A stretch of 64,000 nt of DNA from Drosophila persimilis (GCF_003286085.1 NW_020825289.1:14198001-14262000), one strand, 5' to 3'; positions 1 through 11,715 are shown, counted from the stretch's first letter. Notes: generated from the letters alone by a model not told the origin. Translations and numbers: made by a program.

Positions 1-68
1 AGTAGCAGTTCGAATCTGTAAGGAGTGAATATAATACTAGTACTGTGAAAAATGTTTCCGTACTGGAC

Positions 69-3000
69 TTACTTAGTGCTTCGCATGTTAGCGTTGCTGG
101 TGTCTGATGTGCAGCAGGACAAATAGTGCCTTGTCAGGTTCTTCAGGCATATATAGTGCTGTATCAACAATTTCATTAGTCCATCCATAGACGATCCCAG
201 AGGAATGCAGACATTGGTTAGAGCCAGTAGCGTGCGCGTAATATGAATTATTTGAGTGCAAATAGAACGCTCCATGACATCTAGATTTCCCCGCCAATAA
301 CTTTGATCTGATTCCGGCACTAGTTGACATTTGTAGCTTAAATTGTTGGCCTTTACGACGAAATATTCTACATTTAGGAGCTGCTTCTGGACGGCAACAT
401 AGAGATGTTGCAAGCAGCTCTCAGCGGTGATTGTGCTTATCGACTTTAGACCTGGATCTGGGAGATCTATTGATATATTATCATTAAGAGCGCCAAGCAC
501 ATGCCCCAATTGTCTGGCAATGCTTTCAAAAAAGGGACCCGAGTGCGTTTTCTGACGCTGTATAAATAGAAGGTTATGCACTAAGCCCATTTCGGGATTA
601 ACCAACTCGTGAGTACGACAAAAATTGAGGAGCCAAGTATAGGACTCAGTTGCCGCACGCTCTCCATAATCTATATGGTCGAACAGAATTTCCAATGACT
701 CCAGAAGATATACCGGCAATTTCGCGATAAAGGTATCTTTGTTAAGTGAGTCATCACTGGCATACTCTTTCATAAACTCGTCTAACACATCCTGGACAAC
801 GTACGTCACTGCTTTGCTTCTGTTCAGGGATGCCATATCTACGATTAATAAAACGTTATTAGTTTATGAGAGTTCTGCTTCAAAAATAGTTTTTCATTCG
901 TCTTACCAAATCCCTTGACATATTCTTTGAACTTCTTGCTATAGGTTTCGTGGGCTGTTCGTAGGCACTCAACAAAACATTGAGCCGCCAGAGAGGATGT
1001 CTGCATGTCAAAGTCTCGCCACAGCTCAGGCAACCGTCGAATGCAGCGCTCGTAAATAATCTTGGTGATGTCTGTTAACTGCTTAAAGGTACGTTTGCTG
1101 TAAGCTAGTTGCTTGTAATCAGGTTCAAGCCGAATGTTTTTCACTTTTTCGGCGGTAATCTGCACAACATAACGAACCAGGGACTCGTTGGACCGCAACT
1201 GAATGGTTTTCTCAGACGCGGCAAATGGAACGACGTCACTGAAAAGTAATTTTCAAAACATGTACATTGGAATCGGCGCAGTCGAAATGGCACTCACTCG
1301 AGGAGTAGATGAAGAAGCTTATCCAATATAGACAAGTCCCATATATTCTCAGGTTGTGTGCACATGCTCTTCATTGGGATTCCATTTACAGTAAGATTGA
1401 AAATGGAAGTTGTGGTATCATTGCTGACAGTTTTCTTTGATTGTTTCTGTAGCTTCTTGGAGGAGCCAGCCAAAGTCTTAAGATCGTCTAATAACTTGCA
1501 ATGCTGCTTAAATAGGGGCAGAACTTGACATATGGCATCGTTGCTTGGCTTGGAGCTGAGCAATAAGTGGGAAACGATTCCTTCAATAAGATTGAGTTGT
1601 TGCAGAACTAGAGCGCATTTCAGGTGGGTGGCTGGAGGGGACTGGGAAAATATGTATGAATGAATTAGTTGATTTCATGAGTTATGAGACAACGCCAAAC
1701 TTACAACGTCGTCTATTGGCAATCTGTTGGCCACCATTCGTTGCACGCATAAGGCCAGGAGACGACTTATCTCACGTGTGTCATAGCCGGAAGGAGCACG
1801 CTCAAAGGTAACCAAGCAGTTAGCCACGAATTGAACCAACTTTCCCAGGTTATCTTTAAGCTGAATTTCCATATGTTGTTGATCGCTGGCAGTGACCAGC
1901 TGATCGTACCGTATACGAAATACTGTGTCTAAATCGTCGGCAGCCTCCTCTGCAGAGGGAGTGTCAAAAAAGCTTCGAAAATGCCAATCAATCACTTGCA
2001 AGACGTGAGGCACAAGCTTTGCATTTAGCTCCACGGCCCGTTGCAGATCTGTGAGAGGTACATTCCAAAATAATCAGAAGAATATCGGCTGTATGCACTT
2101 CGGTTACTTACTTTCATAAAGCGTACATCGTATGTCAAACTGCTGCTGCAAACAATTTCGCAGCATTCCTATAATTTCCAGAGTAAGCATGTCGAAATTG
2201 CGCTGCGGATTGCTTCGACTTCCTAGGCTATTTTGTGTCATCATTGAGTACCCGGAAATGCTCTGCTGAGTACAGAAACTGGTTGCACTGGAGGTCTGAC
2301 GCAGTGCGTTACTGTTGTTAAGCTGTTTAAGGATCATGCAAAATCCGTAAATGGCCATCCGACGTTTTTGCATGCCGCTAGATATTATTAATGGCATAAT
2401 AATGAATTATTAGAAATGACAAAGGCTATAAAATATATAACGATTTTTGATTGATTGGGTCTGGTACCCACCTAGAACCCATTGCTTTGCACAGCACATC
2501 AATCAGGGCATCCCGAACTCGATTCGAAATCTTCAGCAGGGGCAAAAGAAAGTTCATCATGCGCATGGCTTGTTCTCCAGGCAGCTTTAACAAAATGAAT
2601 AATTTGTTAATAGAAGAATACAAATATACATGTATTTGAATGACTTGCCCATAGCATATGCTCCATAACTGTTTGGATGGTTTTAGTGCATTCTGAGACG
2701 GTGTACGTGTCAGCTACACTTAATAGTGTTAAACATTCTAGAAAAAATACATAGTTATTTAAGAATTATTATGGGGAATCCAATACCAACCCGAAAACTG
2801 GTTTTGATCTTGATGTACAATCATCCACTCAGAGAGGAGTCTAATGATGCCTTGCCCAAAGATGAAACGTTTGCGAATGAACTTTGTTAAAAAAGTAATT
2901 GCTAGAGTATGCATTTTGGGCGAGTGCGATTTAAGCAGAAAAAATACTAGGTGGACTAGTCCTGGTGTTATCACATCTTTTCCATCTTTGTTCTGATCTA

Positions 3001-4425
3001 TGAGCACCGTTAAGACCTGCTGCAAGTCGACTTGTTTGCGCTGTAACGAATCACGATACCAAACGGAATAGTCTGCCAATGTTATCTCTTCTTCATTATT
3101 CTTTATAACATTTCGCAAGAATGGCAGCAAAATGGATCGAGAAATGCGCGCAGATTCTGGATCACGATTCACACTTGTCATGGAAATAATGGCGCTGAGC
3201 ATGAATGGCGTGAGAATGACATCGGGCAAATGCGAGAAGTTCTGCAAAAACAAACTAACATTAGAATTCATTCAATTTAGCTGGGCCCATATTCACCCTC
3301 AACATTATAGCCAGATGTTTCTCAGTTAGCTTATACATAGTACAGTAATTCAAATGATGGAGTATAGTCTCTTCGGCCTCCCGCAGCTCTTTGTCCGAAA
3401 ATGGATCTGATGGTACAAATTAACAAATTATAGAAAGACACACAGTAAATTATTGAAATAATTAGCCGAACCTATGCTGTCGAAATCTGTAGAATTGCTG
3501 CTCATGTCTGAGAACAATCGCTTATAGTAATTGCGTTGAAAATACTTCTCCAATGCCAGCAGCGGTACAATCAGTTGTGAGGCATTTTGGCACATCGAAA
3601 AGAGCTGGAAGCACAGAGCTGGTAGCTCCATTGGCGATAGCTCCTGCAGAGCCCCGGAGAACTTGTTTAATACGGTCAAAATTTCTCCGTTGCTGAGATT
3701 TATGGCCCTAAACAAACGGAAATTTTAGTAGAATTTTTTAGCATTCTATGGGCGCAACTTACTTGAACATGTCAGCAATGGGGGTCAGGATTGAAGACGG
3801 CCAACGCATGGTACATATACTTTTCACTGTGTTGTTTCTATACTCGGTTCCATCGGTTCCCACCCCATTTAGTATAAAACGTGGAGTTGCCGAAAGCAGA
3901 GCCAGTGAATCTGGCAACAAATCCTTCCAACCAACGCACTTGGCGTCTCCCTGTCGCATGCCATCCACACAGTGCTCAATAATCCAAGCCAGTTCATCAG
4001 CAGAGAAGGTGGGCAAGTCCTGGGCCAATCGTGTGATCAAATCGAAGGATTGTTTGTAGTTCAGCTCTACACTACGCAGTCCATCCATAAAACATTGGAC
4101 GAGTGCGAACCGTTTCTTCTTGGACTCCTCGCTCTCAGTGTCACAGGCCAGCAGAAAGTAGTTCCAGAAATTGATACCTTCACTTCGGGATATCGTGGCA
4201 TTCAGAGTGTCTGTTAACTGATGAAACAATATTAGTTGATGGGGAGCATGCCAGACGCGGTGCTAGGCAGCACGTCTATGGTAAGGACGACTTGTTGATG
4301 CCTTGCACACACAATTTGAGACCTACCTGTTTTACTGAAGTACTTTTAATAAGCAACTCCAGTTCATCTCTCTGCCCTCTTTCGCCGTACTTTCGCACCT
4401 GCTGCTCTAGTGAATCCCGCGACAT
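69..4425 (-). CDS. FANCI: FANCI, Fanconi anaemia group I protein homologue (12 exons, about 1202 aa)
   Basis: FANCI pairs with FANCD2 in the nucleus; the ID2 clamp is mono-ubiquitinated and locks on DNA at interstrand crosslinks. Exons on the minus strand, in transcript order: 4425-4327, 4217-3763, 3707-3472, 3406-3297, 3241-2791, 2737-2649, 2584-2472, 2377-2112, 2048-1705, 1641-1298, 1238-907, 838-69. All phases agree and give 1203 codons with the stop; human FANCI has 1328 residues. Family signatures seen: the N-terminal cap segment [14 protein letters not shown], the [19 protein letters not shown] helix, and exon 8, which runs from the ubiquitination region ([10 protein letters not shown]) through a TQ-containing linker to [22 protein letters not shown]. 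Intron 2585-2648 has a GC donor. The start was chosen because it opens [17 protein letters not shown] directly below an AT-rich promoter. I recall the D. melanogaster orthologue as CG13745. The family call is secure; single splice sites are inferred. Confidence 0.92.
2585..2648 (-). other. GC-AG intron of FANCI
   Basis: Between exons 6 and 7 of FANCI the donor reads GG|GCAAGT instead of GT. The acceptor is TTAAAG|CTG. No nearby GT restores the frame, while this pair joins exons at phase 0 (HMLW to LPGEQ). GC-AG introns make up roughly one percent of animal introns and usually have an otherwise strong donor, as here. Confidence 0.7.
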
Positions 4426-5281
4426 TTTTTCGCAATTTTTTAACAAATTTAACAAATTTATAAATTGAAAAATGAAAATCCGCGCCGGCTGGCTTGCTCA
4501 GAAATATACCGAAATACACTTCACAGTTTCAAAACATACCAATAATATACCAAACTCCATCATACTCCTCGTTTTCTATATTCGGTTCAATATTACTAGC
4601 TAGATGGGACCCCCATCCCTGAAAAAATAATTGTATCCGATTGATGAATCTACTCTCAGCAAGATTGTTTAATTCTAAGGACACCTTTTATTGTATTGCT
4701 TACAAAATTAAATTTTCTGCATTGCTGCAGTGGACAAGAGGGTGAATCCATAGCGCGACTTGAAAAATACTATAAAAAATATGCAAATTTGCAAGGTGTG
4801 TGAGCTAGACATGGTGTTTAAAAAAAAAATAAAGAATAAAATATATTTAAAAATAGTAATATCGTGACATATGTGTATAGAGGTTCATATTTATGTTAAT
4901 GCGCTTAAATTATATCTTTCCCCTATTCATTTGCTCATCAATAATTGTAGTCGTGACCCTCTGATCCGGAAATTGTTTAACGAAAGACCTAGAAACGATA
5001 TTGGAATTAAAAAACAGTACACTACAAATTTTGACAAGAAAATTCAATTCAAAAGGTTCCCGCACAAACTGCGTTTCCATTTTCCAAAGGAAACAAATTG
5101 TTTATTTTATCGTTTGGCCAATCGCCGTTTCACATCTCTCAAAAATGCCCATGGTTCCCCATTATGCGCCTAGTTTACATTAATTATAATGTAGTGAAAG
5201 TGAACAGATCTTGCTTTCCTGGTCTTGGGGGACACTTTCAATATTTTCTTTAGAAAACCATAATAAAAATAGTGGAACTAG
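4426..5281. other. Intergenic: FANCI promoter side and 3' flank of the Myb/SANT gene
   Basis: About 4490-4570 holds several AAATATACC-like words, the reverse complement of Ohler Motif 6, as expected for a housekeeping minus-strand promoter. About 4580-4700 resembles the left part of the repeat array further right: an ATTACTAGCTAGAT block followed by CCGATTGATGAATC and TTTTATTGTATT. A TTTATT at 5101 is a possible poly(A) signal for the minus-strand gene ending at 5282. The open frames in this stretch have no recognisable protein content. Confidence 0.5.
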
Positions 5282-6249
5282 CTAGTCGGTTGTTTCCATT
5301 TTTAGAACAAATTTCTCCATTATAGCATTAAGCCGCTTGCGCTCCTTAAGCTGCTGCTGCATTAGGTCTGAGATCTGTGTGCCTAGAGCCAAAAGCGCGT
5401 CCGTATTGGCTTCTGTGCGCTGGGCGTTCAAGCGAGTCTGTCTATTCATGTCTCGAAGCTCCTTTGCAATGTCCATTAGCATCGGCACCGTGCTCTCGCG
5501 TTCAATTTCTAATGCATTTGCATCGTTTACCAGCTTGCGCTTTTTGGCAGATGGAGTTTGCGAAGTGCTAGTGCGCTCCAATTTCACACTCATACGTCTG
5601 TCATTGACCCGGCTGTAGCAGTCATCTTCTTCCTCATCATCTTTACATAAAAAAAAATAGTACATAAATTTGTTGCGCCTTGATATTTTTGTCTTACCGT
5701 CATCTGTGGCTGTGACCTCGTCGTTGTCGGTCTTAATGTCCTGCAGTTGCAAACTGTTGGAAATCTCTGGACGTGCCTTTGGACGAGATTCGACTACTCT
5801 GTCGGACATATCATACAAGTCACAGATCACGGCCACTGCATCCTCTAGAGCAGTGAGTGTATCCTGATACAGCGAGCCTTTGCCGCTGGCATTTGAATCT
5901 TCCAGCCTGTTATTGGTAATCTTTTTACGAATGCAGCTTTTCCAGTCTTTCCATACCTATCACGAGCCAAGTGAGATGACGGAACATAGCGCAATTGCTC
6001 GGCACTTACTCTTTTCCACTCACAAACTTCTTTGACTGGCGGACCCACGCTATTTAACTCCTTTGAAAGCCGCTTCCAGGCGGCCTCAGCTGCCAGCTTA
6101 TCACCCTTAAGGTAGTTTTTGGCTATCATTGGGTGTCTCTCCATAAATGCGATGAATATGGCATCTTGCTGCGCAGTTCTGTGTTTGCCCCTGTATACAA
6201 TGAGGTCGTAAGTACAAATTTTTACAAACATTTTCAACATTATTTACAT
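5282..6249 (-). CDS. Zeste-like Myb/SANT DNA-binding domain protein (4 exons, 266 aa)
   Basis: This is a probable nuclear DNA-binding protein of the Myb/SANT-like (zeste/apontic) group. Model on the minus strand: exon 1 ends with the first two bases of the start codon (6249-6248), then 6190-6010, 5956-5698 and 5640-5282, with introns of 57, 53 and 57 bp and matching phases. The N-terminus MGKHRTAQQDAIFIAFMER, then MIAKNYLKGDK, a W..L..ELNSVGPP segment and W..VWKDWKSCIRKK give the family's tryptophan spacing over about residues 3-75. The middle is acidic (DDDDEEEDD). The C-terminus is basic and helical (KKRKLV, a possible nuclear localisation signal; QQQLKERKRLNAIMEKFVLK), perhaps a dimerising coil. 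An unspliced start at 6240 (MLKMFVKICTYD) is the alternative, but it ignores an ideal intron. The D. melanogaster orthologue was not recognised. Confidence 0.75.
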
Positions 6250-6543
6250 TTCCCGTGGTTTTTTGTTTGACGGCTTGGTCGGTTTGGCCGCTGGATTCGT
6301 TGTCACAACTCTGTGTTTTTGTATCTATTAGCAGGAATTGGACCAACTTTTACGCCCACTATCTCCACCACTCCAAGCAGCACAGCCTGCAGCGCACGGG
6401 GAGGGGACAATCCGGCGTTCACTTCAGCAGTAGCAGGGACTTTAATCCATCCAGATTTAGATAAATCGAGCTATCACTAGATACTATAGTATCTATTAAT
6501 TTATTTATTTACCAAATATTTATTTACCTTCTTCTTCTTTAAT

Positions 6544-6625
6544 CAGTGTGACCGTGAACTAATCGATTACATATACGGTCCGACACTCAGAAATATACCA
6601 AGATATACCGTAAATATACTGACGA
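6544..6625 (-). promoter_or_regulatory. Motif 1 plus Motif 6 core promoter of the Myb/SANT gene
   Basis: CAGTGTGACCG at 6544-6554 is, on the minus strand, an exact match to Ohler Motif 1 (YGGTCACACTR). It is followed by three Motif-6-like words (AAATATACC, GATATACC, AAATATACT) to about 6620. This pair marks fly housekeeping promoters of the M1BP class. It sits about 300 bp upstream of the inferred start codon on the correct strand. Confidence 0.6.
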
Positions 6626-7653
6626 ATTCAAGTTCTATTATTCATATTCCTCGATTTTGATATTCCGTCGAATATTACTAGCTAGATATAACATTTAGCC
6701 ATGCCCACCTAATTTTCACCGATTAATGAATCAATTTTCTACACAATTGTTTAGCTTTTAGTCCTTGCTTTTATTGTATTTTGACTAAAACAATGTTTAA
6801 ACAAAATAGTTCAACAAAAAATCAGTCGCAATGTTGCTGGTATTGGATGACACGATGCGTGTATGGTCCATTGTATACCCTATTTCGTTAATTTTATATG
6901 ACGATATAACGTAATTTACAAAGACCTTTAATCAAATTGATATTCTTTAGACATATTCAAGTACATTATAAGTATCTTGTATATATTTATGTCGATCCTG
7001 ATACCTACTGAGCCTTGGAAGACAAACGTATTCACAATTCTATAACATCCATTACCCCCAGGGTATGTGTGCATGGAATTAGCAACATGTTTGTGTATGG
7101 AATGAGACACATTGTTGCAAAAGCTAAACTGCGGCGAATCGGGTATTGCCTATATTTCAAGCTATATAGATTTGCCGACTTAGCTTTATCCCATAGATAA
7201 ATGTATTTTCTACAAGATTGCTTCTTTTAATTACCTTAATGTATTTTATTTTGACCAAAAAACGTTTTTCAAGTAAATGTTGCCGCAACTTTTGTGTATG
7301 GAATGCGCAGCATTTGTGTATGGAATGAGACTCATTGTTGCTAAAGCGAATTGCGGCGAACTGCGGCGAACTGCGGCGAATTCAAATTCGATTTAAAAAA
7401 ACGACCAATTCCTCATATTCTTTGTTCCGTTGAATAATACTGTCTATGTGGAACATTTAGCCATGCCCACTAAATTTTATACGATTGATGAATCAATTCT
7501 ATACATGATTGGCCTATTCGAAATACTTGCATTTATTGGATTTCTATATAACATTGAAAATTAAACTCTTATTAAATGTCAGCGATGTTTTTTGAACTAC
7601 AGGTGGAGAACTATCGATTGCACTGTCGATGTTTTCCGAAAACCTATCATATA

Positions 7654-7690
7654 CTATCGATAGTGCCCACTATCGATAGCAGTGTGACCG
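7654..7690 (-). promoter_or_regulatory. Palindromic double DRE abutting Motif 1, no gene attached
   Basis: Two perfect DRE cores (TATCGATA at 7655-7662 and 7671-7678) lie inside an inverted repeat with 12-bp arms (CTATCGATAGTG) and a 2-bp spacer. CAGTGTGACCG, Motif 1 on the minus strand, follows directly at 7680-7690. More CTATCGATT/GTCGATG words lie at 7610-7632, and AAATATACC words follow to about 7765. DREF and M1BP bind such sites at fly housekeeping promoters. Nothing recognisably coding lies on either side. Confidence 0.6.
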
Positions 7691-9960
7691 CGGACTTATC
7701 GTTAAAATATATCGTCCCACAGAAATATTTCAAAATATACGGTCTCATTTGAAAAATATACCGAGTGGTACGCGCCAAATCGAACTTTTTTGAATGTGAG
7801 CGACAAGGATTTAAATGTTGTCAACCGGGCCTTTATCTATAACCACATAATTTTATACGATTAATGAATAAATTTTCTACTTAACTGGCCAGTTTTTAGT
7901 CCTTGCTTTTATTGTATTTTGACTAAACAAGGTTTAAGCAAAATAGTTCAACAAAAAAACAGTTTCAATGTCGCTGGAATTTGAAGACATAACGCTTGTA
8001 TAGGCCTTTGTACACCCTTTTTCCTCAATTCTATAACATCCATTTCCCCCAGGGTATGTTAGCAACATGTTTGTGTATAATGAGACTCATTGTTGCTAAA
8101 GCGAACTGCGGCGAATTAAAATTTGATTCAAAAAACGACCAATTCCTCATATTCTTTGTTCTTTTGAATAATACTATCTATATAGAACATTTAGCCATGC
8201 CCACTCAATTTTATACGATTGATGAATCAATTCTATACATTATTGGCCTATTCGAAATACTTGCATTAATTGGATTTCTATATAACATTGAAAATAAAAT
8301 TAATAATTGACAAAAATACCATTTAGCACTAAAAAACAGCACATGGGAGCGCGGCGAAAACCAGTTTCTACAGTATGACCCTCAGAATAGCCCCGAAATA
8401 TACAAAAGTGCGCGCCAAATCTAACTTTTTTGAATGCGAGCGACAAGGATTTAAATGTTGTCAACCGGGCCATTACCGATTCAACAAATACGACGATTCC
8501 CTCAATTTTGATCTTCCGTCGAATATTCCCAGCTATATAGAATATTTATCTATGCCCACATAATTTTATCCGATTAGTGAATCAATTTTCTAATTTTCTT
8601 TTAGCGAAGTAGGTCAACAAATGAAACGTAATAAAACGTAAGATGAATTTATTCCGATGAATAATGCTGTCTAACTAAAACCTTTAGCTCTGCCCATATA
8701 ATTTTATCCCATTGATGAATAAATATTCTACAAGATTGGATGGTTTTTAATCCTTGATTTTATTGTATTTATTGCAAAAAAAAGGTTTAAACGAAAAAGT
8801 TCAACAAAGAGTCTCTGTATTACGTGTGAGCCGTAGTATAGGCCTTTGTGCACCCTATTTTGTTAATTTTATATGCAAGTATAAATATTGATAAGAAGAT
8901 AAAACTTTACTAATAAAGACCTTTTCTCAAATTGACATTTCATAGACATATTCATGTATATGAGGAGTGTTTTGTATATATACCTCGATCCTGATACCTG
9001 ATACCTTCTACCTACAAGAAGACAATAAGCTTTAAAAATTCGTTGAAATATTGAAAATAATATTAAATAATATTGAATAATATTAAAATTATTGCAAATA
9101 AATTGTTTTTGCCTGGGATGACAAACATATTCACCATTCTATAACGTCCATTACCCCCAGGGTATGTGTGTATGGAATGGGACTCATTGTTGTGAACCGG
9201 TTATGACGACTAATTCTTGGTTATTCTTTCTTCCGTCGAATATTCCCAGCTATATAGATCTCTCAATTTTGCCCAGATAATTTTATACGATTGCTGAAAC
9301 TTTTACTTTTAAGTACTTGCATGTTTTTTGTTTTGACAAAAACACGGTTTCAACAATAGTCGCAGGTTGTGACGTCAATGTTGCTGGTATTTGCAGACTC
9401 ATTTGTTGTCAACCAGGGTATGGGCGTTTGTATACCCTATTTCGTGAATATTATATAAATATGATATTTTACAACCTGCTTTCAAACGTTATTAGTAAAG
9501 ACCTTGTCTTAGATTGCATTTTTTTGGTCTATTCATGCATTTGATTATGTGTTTGTATAAAAATCCTGGTCCCAGTACCAGTTCTTGGTCTCAGTAAACA
9601 GACGATGAGCTGCAAAATATCGTTTAAAACAGAGACTATCTAGTTTCTGCATTAGTTATAGCCTAAAATGACTAACATTTCTGCAATTCTATATCATCCA
9701 TTCCCCCAGGGTATGCACAATGTTGCATGAGTCTGGCCCATACAATTTGCCAGCAACATAAGACGTGAGAAAACGTTAGTGAGTATGGAATGTAGGGACA
9801 TTGTGGCGAGGAAAAATCCCATCAGAGGAAATCCCAAAAAAGTCCCACCAAACTTAAGCGCCAAATAGAAATTGTTTGAAAGTGAATGGCGATTTGTGAG
9901 CGAAAATTAAAAAAAACTGCGTTTGTAATTTTCTATACCCATTCTTCTTAAATGTACCTT

Positions 9961-11715
9961 TGAAAAATTAGATTGATGAAAGTAAAAAGTCTCCGCTGCT
10001 GCTGCCCCTGTCTCTTCCACCATCAACAACGGTACCGATCTAGACGATCCTGCCTATGGGTACGTATCGGGGGTGGTTCCATGATGAAATTTAAAAATTC
10101 ACTTTCCGTTAATTTCAGAACAAACAAAAAAACCGATTAATTTAATCGGCAGTGCTGTGAAGCTGCGCATCCGCTGGAAATTACACAGCACTAAATAAGC
10201 ACGCGCTAGTAGATTATTTAAAATTTAAAAATCGCGCCATTCTTTTTTGAAAATAGATGAATGATATTCTGTTATTTTTATATATTGTTGTTATTTTATT
10301 ATTTCAAGATATTAACGCTGTATCAGAAAAAATGTTTAACTGAAGTGATATAAAAAACTGATTTGCACATTTTGCTCAGAATTATTCACCCAGTCCCAAA
10401 CGGGCCATATCTTATCACTGATATTAGTCTAACAACTGATAAGCTTCTCTCAAAGATTACCACACTTGCCTCAGTTTGCACATGGGCGAGGCACTAACTT
10501 GCTCAAAAAACCCAACTTCAGTACGAACAGTCCAACAGGTGGAACAAGGTAATGCTGGAAAGCGCTGTGCACATCGGTAGATGGAAGAAGACTTTCAAAG
10601 AGTGACGGATCGAAAAAAAGGAATTATTCTGTAATAAAAGTGTGAACTGTGCTATGGATTACGTTAAGAAAAAGAAATAAAGGATGAAATCATCAGCTTA
10701 AAGCAATTGCAAGGACTACCCCGAAAACTAAAAGTTGAGAGTTTCCACAAGTTAGTTTGTTATCTAATCACAGTGGCTTCAATTGTAGTGTGTTGGCTTA
10801 TATATAGTGAATCCATAAATTGGGGCGCAGGTCTGTAGTGTTCTTTTGTGAGTTTTACACCTGACTCATTTTCCTGTGTACGCATAGTATTCATAGTTGT
10901 CGGTACCCCCGTATCGCAAACTAGCGGTATTATCTGTTGTATGGCAATGCCAATAAATATCAGCTAGCAGTCCGAAGAAAAGGGTACAAAAATTCGTTGT
11001 TGATCTTATAACAACTGATAACCGATAACGGTATCACTGCAGTACATACATACCATATACATTTGTGTGTTTGTGTGATCTGCACTTGACTCATTCTCGT
11101 TTACAGTGACTTTTTTCGGGGTGGAGTGAAGGAATATTCGGGACATGACGTCACCCTCCCTTCGATAATCTAGGCTGTAATATGGATCTATGTCAGCTAG
11201 CCAACGTACGTGTTGTAAGGGCGGACGCGACAAGAGCCGGAAGTGACACATTATTGCTTTCCAACGACGGATCTCAATTTAACTGTACCTATTCACTCAG
11301 ATATTACCAGTACTCATCCCTTAGTCATTTATCAACCGATTAGTAACGTTTTTAAGGAATTATTGTTTTTATTCACAATGAGGTTATCAATATAGTATCT
11401 TGGCATTTACAACGAGTAAACATTGAGACACCTAAAAGCCCATTCTGCTTGCTGTTCATTGATAAGGCCACTGCGATACGGACTGGGAGAGTGAGCCATT
11501 GGAATGTGAAAAATAGGTCTAATTTCAAAACTAATTTCAGTCACTGGCAGGCCAACGATATCAGAATTTATTACTGTCTAGAATGTTTTTGGGTCAGGGC
11601 TAGCCTAATAAGGCAAAAGGTTAACCATATGTGCATGTGTAATTGTAAAACCAATCGAAAGCTTAATCGAGATCAATTTGTTATAGGTTTCCAAACGAAA
11701 ACGACATACCACACC
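9961..11715. other. Intergenic and 5' region of the secreted-protein gene, with GATA sites
   Basis: The DNA is AT-rich and unique. There is a coding-like scrap at 9989-10068 (see findings) and a near-palindromic CAGTGCTGTG...CACAGCACT pair at 10151-10192. WGATAR sites cluster at about 10407-10445 (CTTATCACTGATAT..AACTGATAAGC), 11013-11035 (ACTGATAACCGATAAC) and 11458-11466. Fly gut genes are often driven by GATA factors, so gut expression of the next gene is possible; that is inference. Confidence 0.4.

Larger units (their letters stand above)
6460..9960. repeat. Degenerate complex tandem array carrying core-promoter motifs
   Basis: The same ordered blocks recur with many differences. Block a is the 'ATTTAGCCATGCCCAC...CGATTGATGAATC...TTTTATTGTATTTTGAC' block near 6690, 7455, 7850, 8190, 8545, 8690 and 9260. 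Block b is 'GTATAGGCCTTTGTACACCCT' near 6857, 7995, 8832 and 9420. Block c is 'CCATTACCCCCAGGGTATGTG' near 7047, 8038, 9147 and 9700. Block d is 'ATGAGACTCATTGTTGC..AAGCG', with CTGCGGCGAA repeats near 7360. Block e is 'GCGCGCCAAATC.AACTTTTTTGAATG' near 7770 and 8410. Units range from about 0.5 to 1.1 kb and some are truncated. No transposase, reverse transcriptase or terminal repeats were seen, so this looks like local segmental duplication rather than a mobile element. No coding sequence was found in it. Confidence 0.75.

Noticed and set aside
6460-9960. Intact transposon or virus-like element
   Set aside because: No terminal repeats, target-site duplication or enzyme-coding frame could be seen; only local repeated blocks.
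11449-11715. Upstream in-frame extension of the secreted-protein gene
   Set aside because: The frame is open by chance; it lacks protein character and would bury the clear signal peptide starting at 11716.
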